In this document: positions 18,301 to 30,096 of the stretch, one piece after another | Position numbering within the stretch: position 1 is the stretch's first letter | Layout of the letters: every line of letters begins with the position of its first letter | NCBI RefSeq assembly: GCF_011764545.1 | Contig: NZ_AP022870.1 | Location: forward strand, 1,658,001-1,722,000 | Direction: 5' to 3' | From: Phytohabitans flavus | Lineage (GTDB): Bacteria > Actinomycetota > Actinomycetes > Mycobacteriales > Micromonosporaceae | DNA: 64,000 bases | Made by a program: the position numbers and the translations under genes | The notes under the pieces: model-generated | Told to the model about the DNA's origin: nothing | Database searches by the model: none | What the model saw: only the letters and a program-made list of their open reading frames with translations

Positions 18301-21128
18301 TCCTCTTCGGCGACAGTTCCTACATCCTCGGCTACCTCCGCTCGATCGGCTGGCGCTTCAATCGGGTACGGCAGACCGGTTCGAACTTCGGGGTTGAGCA
18401 GAAGCACGACAGCCCGTTCCTGTGTGACATTAGCGGCGGGGTTCTCGTCTCCGACGGGCTGTCCATGGTCAACGCCCGGTTCTCCAATTCATCGTTTACG
18501 CTGTCGCGGGTGTCGATCGGCTCAGAGAACTTCCTCGGCAACGACATCGTCTTCCCGGCCGGAGCGAGGGTCGGAGAGAACTGCCTGCTCGCGACCAAGG
18601 TGATGATTCCGATCGATGGACCGGTCCGGGAAGGTGTCGGGCTGCTGGGATCGCCGCCGTTCGAGATCCCGCGAAGCGTACGCCGAGACGCCCGCTTCGA
18701 CGAGTTCAAGACCGGGAAGGAGTTCCGACGCCGGTTGTCGCAGAAGAACCGCTCGAACCTCGCCACCATCGGGCTCTTTCTGCTCTCCCGCTGGCTGCTT
18801 TTCTACCTCTCGGTCTTGATCGTGGTGCGCGTCGGAGGGCTGCTTGACCCGACCCGGTCGAACGCCTTCACGCTGGCCGCCGGTTCGGTGCTGGCGCTGG
18901 TGCAGGCCGTCGTCTACATGGTCCTGCTGAACTGGATCGTCCTCGGCTTCCGCCGACTCCGGCCGCTGTACTGCTCGATCTACGACCGCCGGTTCTGGCG
19001 GCACGAACGCTACTGGAAGCTCTGCGACGCCGAGTTCCTTGCACTTTTCAACGGAACCCCGTTCAAACCATTGATCCTGCGGCTGCTCGGGGTACGGATC
19101 GGCCGCCGGGTATACGACGACGGCTGCGGCATACCGGAGAGGACCCTGGTCGAAATCGGCGACTACTGCACGCTGAACGAGGGATCGACCCTGCAATCCC
19201 ACTCGCTGGAGGATGGGACGTTCAAGTCGGACCGGATCCGCCTCGGCAACGGCTGCACCGTCGGCACCGGTGCGCTCGTACACTACGCCGTCGACTTGGC
19301 CGACGCGGCGGACGTGACGCCCGGCTCCTTCGTCATGAAGGGCAGTAGCGCACCCGCCGGCACGACCTGGCGGGGTAACCCGGCACGACCAGTACGCACC
19401 GCCCCTTACCGTGTCCGCCTCGGCCCGACCGGCCCGGACGCGGCGGCCAGCACTCAGGGCCGATCGGCGCTACCGCGCCGAGCCAGCGGTTCCGCATCTC
19501 CCCGGCCGGACCCTTTGGACATCTCAGCCCAGGCCACGCCCGTCGACCCGCCTGCTGCCTACTTCACGCCGGCCAACGACATCGAAGAGCACCTGCCGGC
19601 CGTGGCCGGTGGAGGTGGCAGTGATGCGCTGGCGATCTCGGTCGCTGAGGTCGGTTTTGGTGACGGGGTCGAGGGTGGGCCTACGGAGCGCGCACCGGTC
19701 GGGGAGAGGACCCCTTGGTCGAGGTATGCGTCGGTTGGCGAGGATCTGGGTCGTCCGACGATGATGCAAAAGACGATTGCGCCGGATCAGGTCGATGACT
19801 ACTTGGAACGGGGCTATGACCGGGTCTCCGGGTTTGTGCATCGAGTAAGCGAGGTGGCCCACCTGAGGACGCCGGCCGAGTTGCATGCGGCGCTGGGCCT
19901 CGGGTATGCGGGCTCGTCGTTGCGGCGGGACGCCGAGACGGCGTACGTGCTGCGTTGGCTGGCCCACCGTTCCAGCCTTTACCGGATTCCCTACGGCGGG
20001 CAGAGCGATGTGGCCATGTGGGCGATGGAGGGCTGGGTGATCGAGCGGGCGCCGTTCCGGGGCAACGGTTTCGCGCCGGGCGACAGCAGTGACGTCGTCG
20101 CTGAGTTCAAGGTGGACAGTGCCCGGTTGCCGCACGGTTCCCAGCTATGGCGGATCAGTTCCGACGGCACCGAAGCGTTGGTCGGGGTCTTCGACAGCGA
20201 CATCCCCATCTGGCGGAAAGTGGCCGCGGCCGGTGAAGGCTCCACCGTCCTGCGCGCCACGGTGCTGCTTCCGGTCTTGCCCGCGTCCCCCGCGCGCGGA
20301 ATGCCTGGTGACGAGGGTCTTGCGTGGCGTACGGAGACACTCGACGCCGAGACGTACGTCGCCATCTTCACCTCGCGCCAGCGTCAGGAGAACCGTACGG
20401 CTCGGCCGAGGGAGACCATCGATGTCAAGTTGGCTCGGTTGATCCGCGATTGGCCTAACGAGAGCTTGTCGCTTGCCGTCCACTCGGGCACTGCGGCCGG
20501 TGGAGGTGGCAGTGATGCGCTGGCGACCTCGGTCGCTGAGGTCGGTTTTGGTGACGGGGTCGAGGGTGGGCCTACGGAGCGCGCACCGGTCGGGGAGGGG
20601 ACCCCTTGGTCGAGGTATGCGCCGGTTGGTGAGGATCTGGGTCGTCCGACGATGATGCAAAAGACGATTGCGCCAGGTCAGGTCGATGACTACTTGGAAC
20701 GGGGCTATGACCGGGTTTCCGGGTTTGTGCATCGAGTGAGCGAGGTGGCCCATCTGAGGACGCCGGCCGAGCTGTATGCGGCGCTGGGCCTCGGGTATGT
20801 GGGCTCGTCGTTGCGGCGGGACGCCGAGACGGCGTACGTGCTGCGTTGGCTGGCCCATCGTTCCAGCCTTTACCGGATCCCCTACGGCGGGCAGAGCGAC
20901 GTGGCCATGTGGGCGATGGAGGGCTGGGTGATCGAGCGGGCGCCGTTCCGGGGCAACGGTTTCGCGCCGGGCGACAGCAGTGATGTCGTCGCTGAGTTCA
21001 AGGTGGACAGTGCTCGGTTGCCGCACGGTTCCCAGCTATGGCGGATCAGTTCCGACGGCACCGAAGCGTTGGTCGGGGTCTTCGACAGCGACATCCCCAT
21101 CTGGCGGAAAGTGGCGGTGAGGGGCTAA
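15344..21128 (+). CDS. Pls/PosA-type polyamino-acid synthetase, with C-terminal SseB-like extension
   Basis: Once two single-base breaks (about 16851-16857 and 17037-17041) are repaired, one 1,928-residue protein results. Order: adenylation domain (IIYTSGTTGQPKGVA, LLNVYGPTETSVTATYARL, RIYRTGDLGRVNHDGNIEYL, DSQVKIRGYRIELAEIE), carrier domain (DDFFADLGADSLIMARYC, phosphopantetheine Ser), then three left-handed hexapeptide acyltransferase-like domains alternating with pairs of membrane helices (ALFGLAFMLLVSIVMITGYS, then IVVLVVLATAINI and YLSVLIVVRVGG). This is the layout of epsilon-poly-lysine synthetase, a membrane NRPS without condensation or thioesterase domains that is usually near 1,320 residues. 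The neighbouring aminotransferase suggests diaminobutyrate as monomer. About 550 extra residues from near TPANDIEEHL onward look SseB-like and hold a duplicated block. The GTG start overlaps the aminotransferase stop. Confidence 0.88.
19604..20224 (+). repeat. 621-bp direct repeat, copy 1
   Basis: The first copy of an in-frame duplication inside the synthetase C-terminus. It encodes a block starting AGGGGSDALAISVAEVGFGD and ending SDIPIWRKVA, with a conserved core RIPYGGQSDVAMWAMEGWVI and FKVDSARLPHGSQLWRISSD. It is followed by SseB-like sequence (LRATVLLPVLPASP, LAWRTETLDAETYVAIFTSR) that copy 2 lacks. Confidence 0.9.
20495..21115 (+). repeat. 621-bp direct repeat, copy 2
   Basis: The second copy, offset 891 bp (297 codons, in frame) from copy 1. 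By eye there are about 15-20 mismatches over 621 bp, nearly all silent, so the copies are about 97% identical and have been kept in frame. The reading frame ends four codons after the repeat, so the duplication endpoint or a later deletion set the present C-terminus. Confidence 0.9.
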
Positions 21129-21204
21129 TGCGTGATGGTTACCGCCGCTTGTTGTGGTCTCGGAAACCACGTACCACCAGTGGGTATGGGAGGGGCCGAG
21201 TCTG

Positions 21205-22221
21205 CTACCGGTCCTCGTCCAGCTGGCGGCGGGGCTCGGCCGGAGGGCGCCTACGTAGGGTGCCGGCGTGCGCCCGCTCTTCAGGGTGGCGTCGCACCCG
21301 GTACAGGCTTGTCACGGTGCTGACCGCCAGGACGACGAGGATCACGACCAGTGACACGGGGGTGGCTACGGTCGGTACCGCGCTGGACACGTTCTCGTGC
21401 CCGAAAAAGAGGATCAGCTTGACGCCGATGAATGCGAGGATTACGGCTAGACCGAGGGAGAGGTAGACGAGCCGGCTGAGCAAGCCCTCAATGAGGAAGT
21501 ACAGCGCGCGTAGGCCGAGCAGGGCGAACGCGTTGGCGGCGAAGACCAGGAACGGGTCCTGAGTGACGCCGAAGACAGCCGGGATCGAGTCGAGCGCGAA
21601 GATGAAGTCGGTGCCGCCGATGGCCAGGAAGACCACGAACAGAGGCGTCACCACCCGCCGGCCGTCTTCCCGGGCCAGCATCCGCCCGCCGTGCAGCTTC
21701 TCGGAGGTCGGCAACACCCGCCGTGTCGCCCGGACAAGCCGGTTGTTCTCGACGTCCGGATCCTCCCGGAAATGCCGAGCGAGCCGCACCGCGGTGAAGA
21801 TCAGCAGCAGCCCAAAGAGTAGGAACGTCGGCGAGAAGAGACTGATCGCCGCGGCGCCAACTGCGATGAGCGCCGCCCGCATCACCAGCGCCGCGGTGAT
21901 GCCGACCAGCAGCACCTTTTGTTGGTACTGCGGCGGCACCGCGAACTGCCGCATGATGATCAGGAAGACGAACAGGTTGTCGACCGACAGGCTCTTCTCC
22001 ACCAGCCACCCGGTGAGATAGGCGGCGGCGCGATGGCCGTCGTCAGTCACCGCAAGCACGATCCCGAATCCGATCGCCAGAGCGATATAGGCGATCGACC
22101 AGGCGGTTGCCTCGCGCAGGCCGACCGCATGCGGCCGGCGAGCCGCGGCGGCGAAGTCCAGCGTGATGAGCGCCAGGACCACCGCGACGGTACCCGCCCA
22201 GGCCCACCACGGCGCCGACAC
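21205..22221 (-). CDS. TerC/Alx family integral membrane protein
   Basis: The protein has 338 residues and about nine membrane helices. Family signatures are SLSVDNLFVFLIIMRQFAVP (conserved Asp-Asn for metal binding) and its inverted-repeat partner GGTDFIFALDSIPAVFGVTQ with the second DS-x-P motif, plus FAANAFALLGLRALYFLIEG. Members of this family export Mn2+ or related ions, or support metalation of exported proteins, and are linked to tellurite and pH stress. GTG 22221 has GGGAGG six bases upstream. It stands alone, convergent to the synthetase gene with a 76-bp gap holding only a weak 5-bp hairpin near 21157-21173, and is 218 bp downstream of the V-ATPase D gene. I see no convincing yybP-ykoY riboswitch in its leader. 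Confidence 0.92.
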   Translation of the reverse strand: MSAPWWAWAGTVAVVLALITLDFAAAARRPHAVGLREATAWSIAYIALAIGFGIVLAVTDDGHRAAAYLTGWLVEKSLSVDNLFVFLIIMRQFAVPPQYQQKVLLVGITAALVMRAALIAVGAAAISLFSPTFLLFGLLLIFTAVRLARHFREDPDVENNRLVRATRRVLPTSEKLHGGRMLAREDGRRVVTPLFVVFLAIGGTDFIFALDSIPAVFGVTQDPFLVFAANAFALLGLRALYFLIEGLLSRLVYLSLGLAVILAFIGVKLILFFGHENVSSAVPTVATPVSLVVILVVLAVSTVTSLYRVRRHPEERAHAGTLRRRPPAEPRRQLDEDR

Positions 22222-22438
22222 AGGTCCCTCCCGTCATACTGAGCCGCCATTGCTGTCGGAATAGGCGCGCGGATCAGTCCGGATGGATCCCGATGGCGTT
22301 CGGCGGCGTCCAGGTACCACGGTTTCGTCTTGCAGGCATCTCCCTGGGGCTACCCGACCAGGACTGAGCTAAGCACGAGCGCGCCGGGCAGAACGGGGTA
22401 GGAAGAGCCGGTCTTTCGGACAGCTTCTCCGCGAGGAG

Positions 22439-23040
22439 TCAGTCGCGTGTCGGGTGGGCCCAGCGTATCCGTATCGCCTCGGCGCGTTCGGCCTCCTCGA
22501 GGCGTTGGGTCTGGTCGCGGAGTGCCTCGTCCAGGCGAGGGATCCACCGCTGTGTGAGGGCGCGGCGCCGGCGCTGGGTGGCGGTCACCTCCGCGCTGAT
22601 CGCGCGGTAGGCGGCTGCTGCTGCCGCGTGCGTTATCGCGGCTTCGAGGGCCTCGCGGTATGCGGCGGCCGCCTCGACGGTCGCGGTCGTGCCGGGCCCG
22701 GGGGATTTGTGGTGGCGGCATGGCAGGTGGCTGTTGCCGGGTAGCTCAGGCCCATGATCGTTTGCCAGGTGATGCCCACGTCCGTGGGTGGGCGGGCGGC
22801 TAACCGCAGTTGGCGTCGCCCGCCCAGCAGGGCGGTGCGCAGGCCCCAGGTGTCGGCGGCGCGCCAGGCGGCCTGCCAGGCGGTGCCGGTTTCCCGCGCC
22901 CGCCTACGCAGCCGGTCCTGCTCGCGGTACAGGATCCGCAGCTTGCGGTCGAGTAGATCGGCGGCGTGCCGGGCGGCCTCGAGGCGGTGCAGCAGCCACA
23001 GGCGGCCGGCCCGGCCGGGTGGGGTCCTCAGCTCAGGCAT
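22439..23040 (-). CDS. V/A-type ATPase subunit D, one frameshift
   Basis: Subunit D is the central rotor stalk linking the A3B3 head to the membrane ring. The intact frame (to 22633) starts well (PPGRAGRLWLLHRLEAARHA, DLLDRKLRILYREQDRLRRR) but degenerates after GLSYPATATCHAATTNPPGP. One added C at about 22691-22705 restores TTATVEAAAAYREALEAAIT, AAAYRAISAEVTATQRRRRA and LTQRWIPRLDEALRDQTQRL to a TGA at 22439. The result is 200 residues with long N- and C-terminal helices, as expected for the coiled-coil stalk. It overlaps the end of subunit B by 8 bp and is the last gene of the operon. Confidence 0.88.
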
Positions 23041-24421
23041 GGTCGCTGCGGGGGAGCCGGGTGTCCAGCAGTTCGGTGGGCAGCATGGTGAGTTCGCGGC
23101 GTGGTAGCGCGGCGAGTACCTGCCAGGCGCGGTCCAGCGTGTCGGGGAGCGCGCGCTGCTCGTCCGGCCGTTGTGTGGCGAAGTCCCGGGTGAAGGTGGT
23201 GGTAAAGGCCAGATACGTGCGGTCGGTGTCGTTGAGCGCGTCGGTGCCGATCAGTTCGGTCAGCTCCTGTACCGTCCGCGCGCGGGCGAGTGAGGCGAGC
23301 ATCTGCCCGGCCACGGCCAGGTGGTCGTCCCGTGTCCGGCCCGGCCCGGCGCCGTGCCGCATCAGTCGCGACAGCGAGGAGAGCGGGTCGACGGGCGGGT
23401 AGCCACCGGTCGCCTGCGCCTGGGCGGAAAGCACGACCTGGCCCTCGGTGATGTAGCCGGTGAGGTCGGGGACGGGGTGGGTGATGTCGCCGGCCGGCAT
23501 GGTCAGGACCGGCACGATGGTCAGCGAGCCGGGCCGTCCACGGATCCGGCCGCAGCGCTCGTACAGTGATGCCAGGTCGCTGTAGAGGTAGCCGGGGTAG
23601 GCACGCCGGGCGGGGATCTCGCCGCGGGCCGACGAGACCTCCCGCACCGCTTCGCAGTAGCTGGTCATGTCGACGGCGACGACGAGGACGTGCCGGCCGA
23701 GGGTGAACGCCAGGTGTTCGGCGACGGTGAGGGCGATCCGGGGGGTGAGGATGCGCTCGACGACCGGGTCGTCCGCGGTGTTCAGCACCATCAGCAGGTC
23801 ACCGGTTCTCGCGCGGTCCTCGAGCGCTGCGCGCATGGTCGCCGCGTCGGCGTGGGGCAGTCCCATCCCGGCTACCACGACGCTGAAGGGTTCGCCGCCG
23901 GCGGATGACTGTGCGGCGATCTGGGTGGCGAGCTCCAGGTGGGGTAGGCCGGCTACAGAGAAGATCGGTAGCTTCTGCCCGCGTACGAGGGTGGTGAGGC
24001 CGTCGATCGCCGAGACTCCGGTGAGGACCGGCTCGGCGGGCGGCTCGCGTAGCGTCGGGTTGAGTGGATTTCCCGCGACCGGCGCGTCGTGTGGCGCCAG
24101 TACGGGGGGCCCGTCGTCGATCGGTTCGCCGCGGCCGTTGCAGACCCGGCCGAGCCAGCCGTCGCCGACCGGGATCCGGAACGGCGATCCGTTGAAGGCG
24201 ACGTGGGTGCCAAGCCGGTCCATCCCGTCCGTGCCTTCGAGTACCTCCACGATGGCGATGTCGTGGTCGACGTCCAGGACCACGCCGTGGCGCGGCGGCC
24301 CGGCGTCCAGCCGGATCCGCACGAACTCGTCCCATCCCACACCTGTCACGCCTCGGACGACCAGCAGCGGTCCGCGGATCGCGTCGATCGTGGAGTATTC
24401 GACCGGAGGCATCGGGGTCAT
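23033..24421 (-). CDS. V/A-type ATPase subunit B (non-catalytic)
   Basis: This 462-residue regulatory nucleotide-binding subunit of the hexameric head starts at ATG 24421 (MTPMPPVEYSTIDAIRGPLL), overlapping the subunit A stop as ATGA. It lacks a Walker A motif, with AGLPHLELATQIAAQSS in that place, as is normal for B subunits. Typical sequence follows: RLGTHVAFNGSPFRIPVGDG, TMRAALEDRARTGDLLMVLN, AYPGYLYSDLASLYERCGRI and the conserved DITHPVPDLTGYITEGQVVL. In the sequence as given it appears fused to the preceding A subunit because of an indel near 24511-24525; the shared ATGA shows these are two genes. Confidence 0.93.
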   Translation of the reverse strand: MTPMPPVEYSTIDAIRGPLLVVRGVTGVGWDEFVRIRLDAGPPRHGVVLDVDHDIAIVEVLEGTDGMDRLGTHVAFNGSPFRIPVGDGWLGRVCNGRGEPIDDGPPVLAPHDAPVAGNPLNPTLREPPAEPVLTGVSAIDGLTTLVRGQKLPIFSVAGLPHLELATQIAAQSSAGGEPFSVVVAGMGLPHADAATMRAALEDRARTGDLLMVLNTADDPVVERILTPRIALTVAEHLAFTLGRHVLVVAVDMTSYCEAVREVSSARGEIPARRAYPGYLYSDLASLYERCGRIRGRPGSLTIVPVLTMPAGDITHPVPDLTGYITEGQVVLSAQAQATGGYPPVDPLSSLSRLMRHGAGPGRTRDDHLAVAGQMLASLARARTVQELTELIGTDALNDTDRTYLAFTTTFTRDFATQRPDEQRALPDTLDRAWQVLAALPRRELTMLPTELLDTRLPRSDHA

Positions 24422-26127
24422 GGCCCTCCCAGCGCGGCGAGTGCGGCGTCGCGGCGTCGCCGGACAGCGTCCGCGTCGGCAGGGCCGGTCTCCTCGCGTG
24501 CCCGGATCACGGGGAGAAGTCAGGTTCTCCACGTCGCCGGGTGGCCGGCCGGCCGCGACGAGCTCCCCGGACCGGTCCACCACGTCGAATACCAGGTCGG
24601 CCAGGGCCGCTGACTTGGTCGGTGCGCAGAACGCGTCGTTCGGCGACAGCGCGTTCTGTTGTAGGAACGCTTCGCGCAGTAGTCGCCCGCCGAGGAGGGC
24701 GACACGTTCGGGGCCGGGCAGCGCGGCGGCGCCGACGAGGTCGGCCAGGGCGGCCAGCCGATCCGCCTCGGCCAGCATCGTCACCATCCGGCTGGCGCGG
24801 GCCGCCCATCCGGGGTCGCCGTTGCCGGCGTACCAGGAGCCGACGGTCCCGCTGTCGCGGGAGTAGGAGCCAGACCAGGAGACCGCCGGGTAGTGCCGGG
24901 CGTTGGCGAGGTCCCGGTCGAGTGTCCACAATGTACGGACGAAGCGTTGGGTGTGGGCGGTCACCGGCTCGGTCAGGTCGCCGCCGGGTGGGGAGACCGC
25001 CCCGACGATGGTCACCGAGCCTTCGCGGCCGCCCGGGCCGGCGACCCGCCCGGCCCGCTCGTAAAAGGCGGCCAGGGCGGAGGCTAGTCCGGCTGGGTAG
25101 CCTTCCTCGGCCGGCAGTGCACCGATGCGGGAGGCGAACTCGCGCAGCGCCTCCGCCCAGCGTGACGTGGAGTCGGCGATGACAACCGTGTCGTACCCCA
25201 TGTCCCGGTAGTATTCGGCGACCGTGACGCCCGTGTAGATGCTCGCCTCGCGCGCCATGATCGGCATGTTCGAGGTGTTGGCGACCGTCACGGTGCGGTC
25301 GGCCAGCCGACCGCCGGTGCGCGGGTCGGTCAGTTGGGCCAGTTCGGCGAGCACGTCAGCCAGTTCGTTGCCGCGTTCACCGCAGCCGACGTAGACGATG
25401 ACGTCGGCGTCGCACCACTTCGCGATCTGCTGCAACAGCACGGTCTTGCCGGTGCCGAAGCCGCCGGGCACCGAGGCGGCGCCGCCTTTGAGGATCGGAA
25501 ACACGGCGTCTAGCACCCGCTGGCCAGTCACCAACGGCGCTGTACTAGGTAGCCGGTGCGGATACGGCCGCGGCTTGCGCACCGGCCACCAGGAGGTGAG
25601 CGCTACCTGCGTGCCGTCGATGGTGGCGACCGGTTCGTCGTCCTGGTACCGGCCGGCGGGGCGCAATGCGTCGAGGCGACCCTGCACGCCGGGCGGCACC
25701 AGGACCCGGTGCTCGACCGGTCCGGCGTCGCTGACCGTCCCCAGTTGATCGCCGGGTCCGACTCGGGTACCTACTGCCGTGCCGGGGTGAAGGTCCAGGC
25801 CCGCGGGTCAGCGGGACGGGCCGCGCCGGGGGAGAGCCAGGTGTCCGCGCCGGCGAGTGGGCGCAGCAGCCCGTCATAGACGCCGCCGGTCAGGCCGGGG
25901 CCGAGGCGGGCCGCGAGCGGGCGGCTGAGGCGCTGTACCGGTTCGCCCGGGCGCAGGCCGCCGGTGTACTCGTAGGCTTGCGCGGTGGCGCGGCCGCCGG
26001 AGAGCGCGGTCACCTCGGCCGGCAGCCCGGCCTCGCCGAGTTGGAGCAACTCGGCCATGGCCAGCCCGGCCAGTCCCTCGATCTCCACGAGAGGGCCGTT
26101 GACCCGCCGCACCACCCCGGCATTCAC
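24418..26127 (-). CDS. V/A-type ATPase subunit A (catalytic), two frameshifts
   Basis: The catalytic subunit of the rotary ATPase head. The N-terminal beta-barrel (MNAGVVRRVNGPLVEIEGLA, LLQLGEAGLPAEVTALSGGR) ends prematurely at a TAG near 25774. A missing base at about 25770-25778 separates it from the next frame, which carries VPGGFGTGKTVLLQQIAKWC (Walker A), YVGCGERGNELADVLAELAQ, VIADSTSRWAEALREFASRI (Walker B region) and EGYPAGLASALAAFYERAGR. A second indel at about 24511-24525, of the opposite sign, hides the true C-terminus PVIRAREETGPADADAVRRR and its TGA, making a false A-B fusion. The restored length is 569 residues, normal for the family. Start ATG 26127 overlaps the subunit E stop. 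Confidence 0.9.
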
Positions 26128-26671
26128 GGCTCCTCCTCGCGCGGCGTCCGCCGGTCGGCCGCCTCCTGCGGCCCGGTCTTCGCCTGCCGGCCGGCCACGG
26201 CCTCGACAGCACGGTCGGCGAACCCGGTCAGGGACATGTCGATCCGGCGGCCGGCGGCGGCTCCGGCAATACCACCGTCCGGGGTGTCCGTGATCTGAGC
26301 GTCCGCCCCGAGCGTCGCCCGGACAGCCGCCACCATCCGTTGGCGTACCGGAGCGAACCCCGGCTCGGCACCCATCCGGGTGACCGCGCGTCGTGCCGCG
26401 TCCCGCAGCCGCTCGTACACCTCCCGCCGCGCGCCCAGCACCAGCGTTCGCGCCTGCTGACGAGCCTGGCGGCCCGCGTCCGCGACCGCCGCCGCGGCCT
26501 GCGCCTCGCCCTCGGCCCGGCCCCGCTCGCGGATCTGGTCAGCCTCCAGGGTCGCCGCCGCCACCGCATCCCGGGCGTCCACTTCGGAACGTTCGCGGAT
26601 CTGGTCGGCCTCCGCGTGAGCCCGCACCAGCAGCGCCGCCCGCACCGGCGCGAGCGCGGAGTCGAGGTGGT

Positions 26672-26675
<4 letters not shown>
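26124..26675 (-). CDS. V/A-type ATPase subunit E (peripheral stalk)
   Basis: The 183-residue protein begins with a long charged Ala-rich helix (LLVRAHAEADQIRERSEVDA, then AATLEADQIRERGRAEGEAQ), typical of the stator stalk subunit that dimerises in coiled-coil form with the G-like subunit. It has a C-terminal globular part with RRVITRMGAEPG-like spacing (AVTRMGAEPGFAPVRQRMVA) and DTPDGGIAGAAAGRRIDMSL, the family's ordered C-terminal beta segment. It overlaps subunit F upstream and subunit A downstream by ATGA, so translation is coupled. Confidence 0.82.
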
Positions 26676-28625
<1,950 letters not shown>

Positions 28626-28639
<14 letters not shown>

Positions 28640-29546
28640 CGAACGCCTCCCGGGTGCCACCGCGTGCCGCCGCCTCGAGCGCGGCACGGACCAGCCGGGC
28701 GTCGGCGGCCAGCAGCGCGGCCGCGCCGACCGCCTGCTCCGGCCCGAAGCCGCCCCGGCCCAGCATGGCCGCCCCTTCCGCAGCGATCCGGCGCCACCAG
28801 CGCACCTCCGCCGCCCACAAATCGGCGGGGCGGTCGAGCCCGTCGAGCACCCACCGGACCCGCGAAGGTACGGCGGTGGCGAGCTCCGGCAGCGACCCGG
28901 CGCGGGCCGCCGCCGGCCCCAGAAGCCGGACGACCCTCGCGGTCGCATCGGCCGCCAGCCGGCCACCGCTGGCCGGTCCCTCCCGGGCCACCAGCAGCGC
29001 CGCCGCGGCCCTGGCCCACCCCGCGGCGGCCGGCGCCCGGCTGGCCACCCGTTCGGCCCAGGCCAGCCGCATCCCGACCTGGATGTCGCAAGGGTCGGCT
29101 CCGCCCGGATCGTGCCACGGCGACACCTTCAGCGCTGCCCGCAGCTGCGACGGCGAGGTGGCGGCGGCCAACTGCGGCCACGCGGTCGCCAGGTGGCCGA
29201 GCCGAAACGGCGGATCAGCAGGTTCGCCGGCGAGCGCCCGCAGGTGCTCGTCGACGTTCGCGATCTCGAACCAGCCCGCGAGCGCGCGCAGCGCCTCGGC
29301 ACCCTCGCGGGGAAGCCAGCCAGCCAGTACCCGCAGGTTCCACAGCAGGGCCTCCGCCACAGCCCGCTCTACTGCGGCCACATCGTGGTCCGTGTGCATC
29401 CGGTCGCCGTACTGGGAGGCGGCCAGCGAACGTACCGCCTCGGCAGCGGAAGGCGACGCGGCGAGCGTGTGGACGCGCTCGGTGTCTAGCCGCCGGCGTG
29501 CCAGGGCCTGCGCCCGTACACTGCCGGCCACCCAGCGGGCACTCAT
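28626..29546 (-). CDS. V/A-type ATPase subunit C (AC39-like)
   Basis: This 306-residue, almost entirely helical Ala-rich protein has the features of the AC39/subunit C family, the socket between the central stalk and the c ring: a start with SARWVAGSVRAQALARRRLD, a middle EALLWNLRVLAGWLPREGAE and repeated helices such as ALAGWFEIANVDEHLRALAG. The family's N-I-D-x-L-type segment appears as EIANVDEHLRAL. Identification rests on size, composition and position between the accessory subunit and subunit I, all in overlapping order; sequence signatures are weak. The start overlaps the upstream stop by ATGA. Confidence 0.72.
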
Positions 29547-29977
29547 GCGGATTCACCCTCGCCCAGAGAGGCCAGATCGGCGTGGACCGCGGCCAAGACG
29601 GCGGCGACCTGGCCCTGCATCTGCTCGCCACCCAGGTGCTGTTCGTCCCGGGCCGTGGACTGGCCAGCGGCCTCGATGCGGTCGAGGTCGGCCGTCCCCG
29701 CAGCCCACCCGCGGGCTGCGGCGCGGGCCCGTTCGGCGGGCGCGTCGGCGCGAGCCGTGGACAGGACGGCGCGGACCCGTGCGGCCGAGTCGGCGCCGCG
29801 CTGTTCGGCCTCGGATGCTGCCGTGTCCCGCAACTCGTCGCACTCCCGTTCCGTCCTTGCCAGCGCAGCGAATATGGGCTCAAGCTCAGCCGCGACTGCC
29901 TCGCGCCGGTGGGCGGTCGCCGCCCCCGGACCGCCAGCAGGACGGAAGCGTTCGAGCAGATCGCGGACCCCCGGCAC
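29543..29977 (-). CDS. Probable V-ATPase accessory/stator protein (G/H-like)
   Basis: A GTG at 29977 with GGGAGGA ten bases upstream gives a 144-residue protein (VPGVRDLLERFRPAGGPGAA...). The sequence is one long Ala/Arg/Glu-rich heptad-like helix (AVAAELEPIFAALARTEREC, then ASEAEQRGADSAARVRAVLS), as in the G/H subunits that pair with subunit E to build the peripheral stalk. It is first in the overlapping run C-I-K-F-E-A-B-D. A longer start at 30040 is open but lacks a ribosome site. Family assignment is from the coiled-coil character and place, not from a recognised motif. Confidence 0.6.
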   Translation of the reverse strand: MPGVRDLLERFRPAGGPGAATAHRREAVAAELEPIFAALARTERECDELRDTAASEAEQRGADSAARVRAVLSTARADAPAERARAAARGWAAGTADLDRIEAAGQSTARDEQHLGGEQMQGQVAAVLAAVHADLASLGEGESA

Positions 29978-30096
29978 CGGTAGCGCTCCTCCCAGTCGTG
30001 CGGACCCCAAACCGTGCGTTCGCGGGGCGGTACGAGGCAAGGCTGGCCAAGACGGGACGGCGGAAACCGCCAGATTTGCAGTCGCGCGCTCGACGG

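Noticed and set aside
22222..22438. yybP-ykoY manganese riboswitch in the terC leader
   Set aside because: The leader has GGGTAGCC and GGGAGATGCC pieces but not the conserved core sequences of that riboswitch in the right order.
23033..25699. 888-codon A-B ATPase fusion protein
   Set aside because: The linker is out-of-frame sequence; the true A stop overlaps the B start as ATGA in a neighbouring frame.
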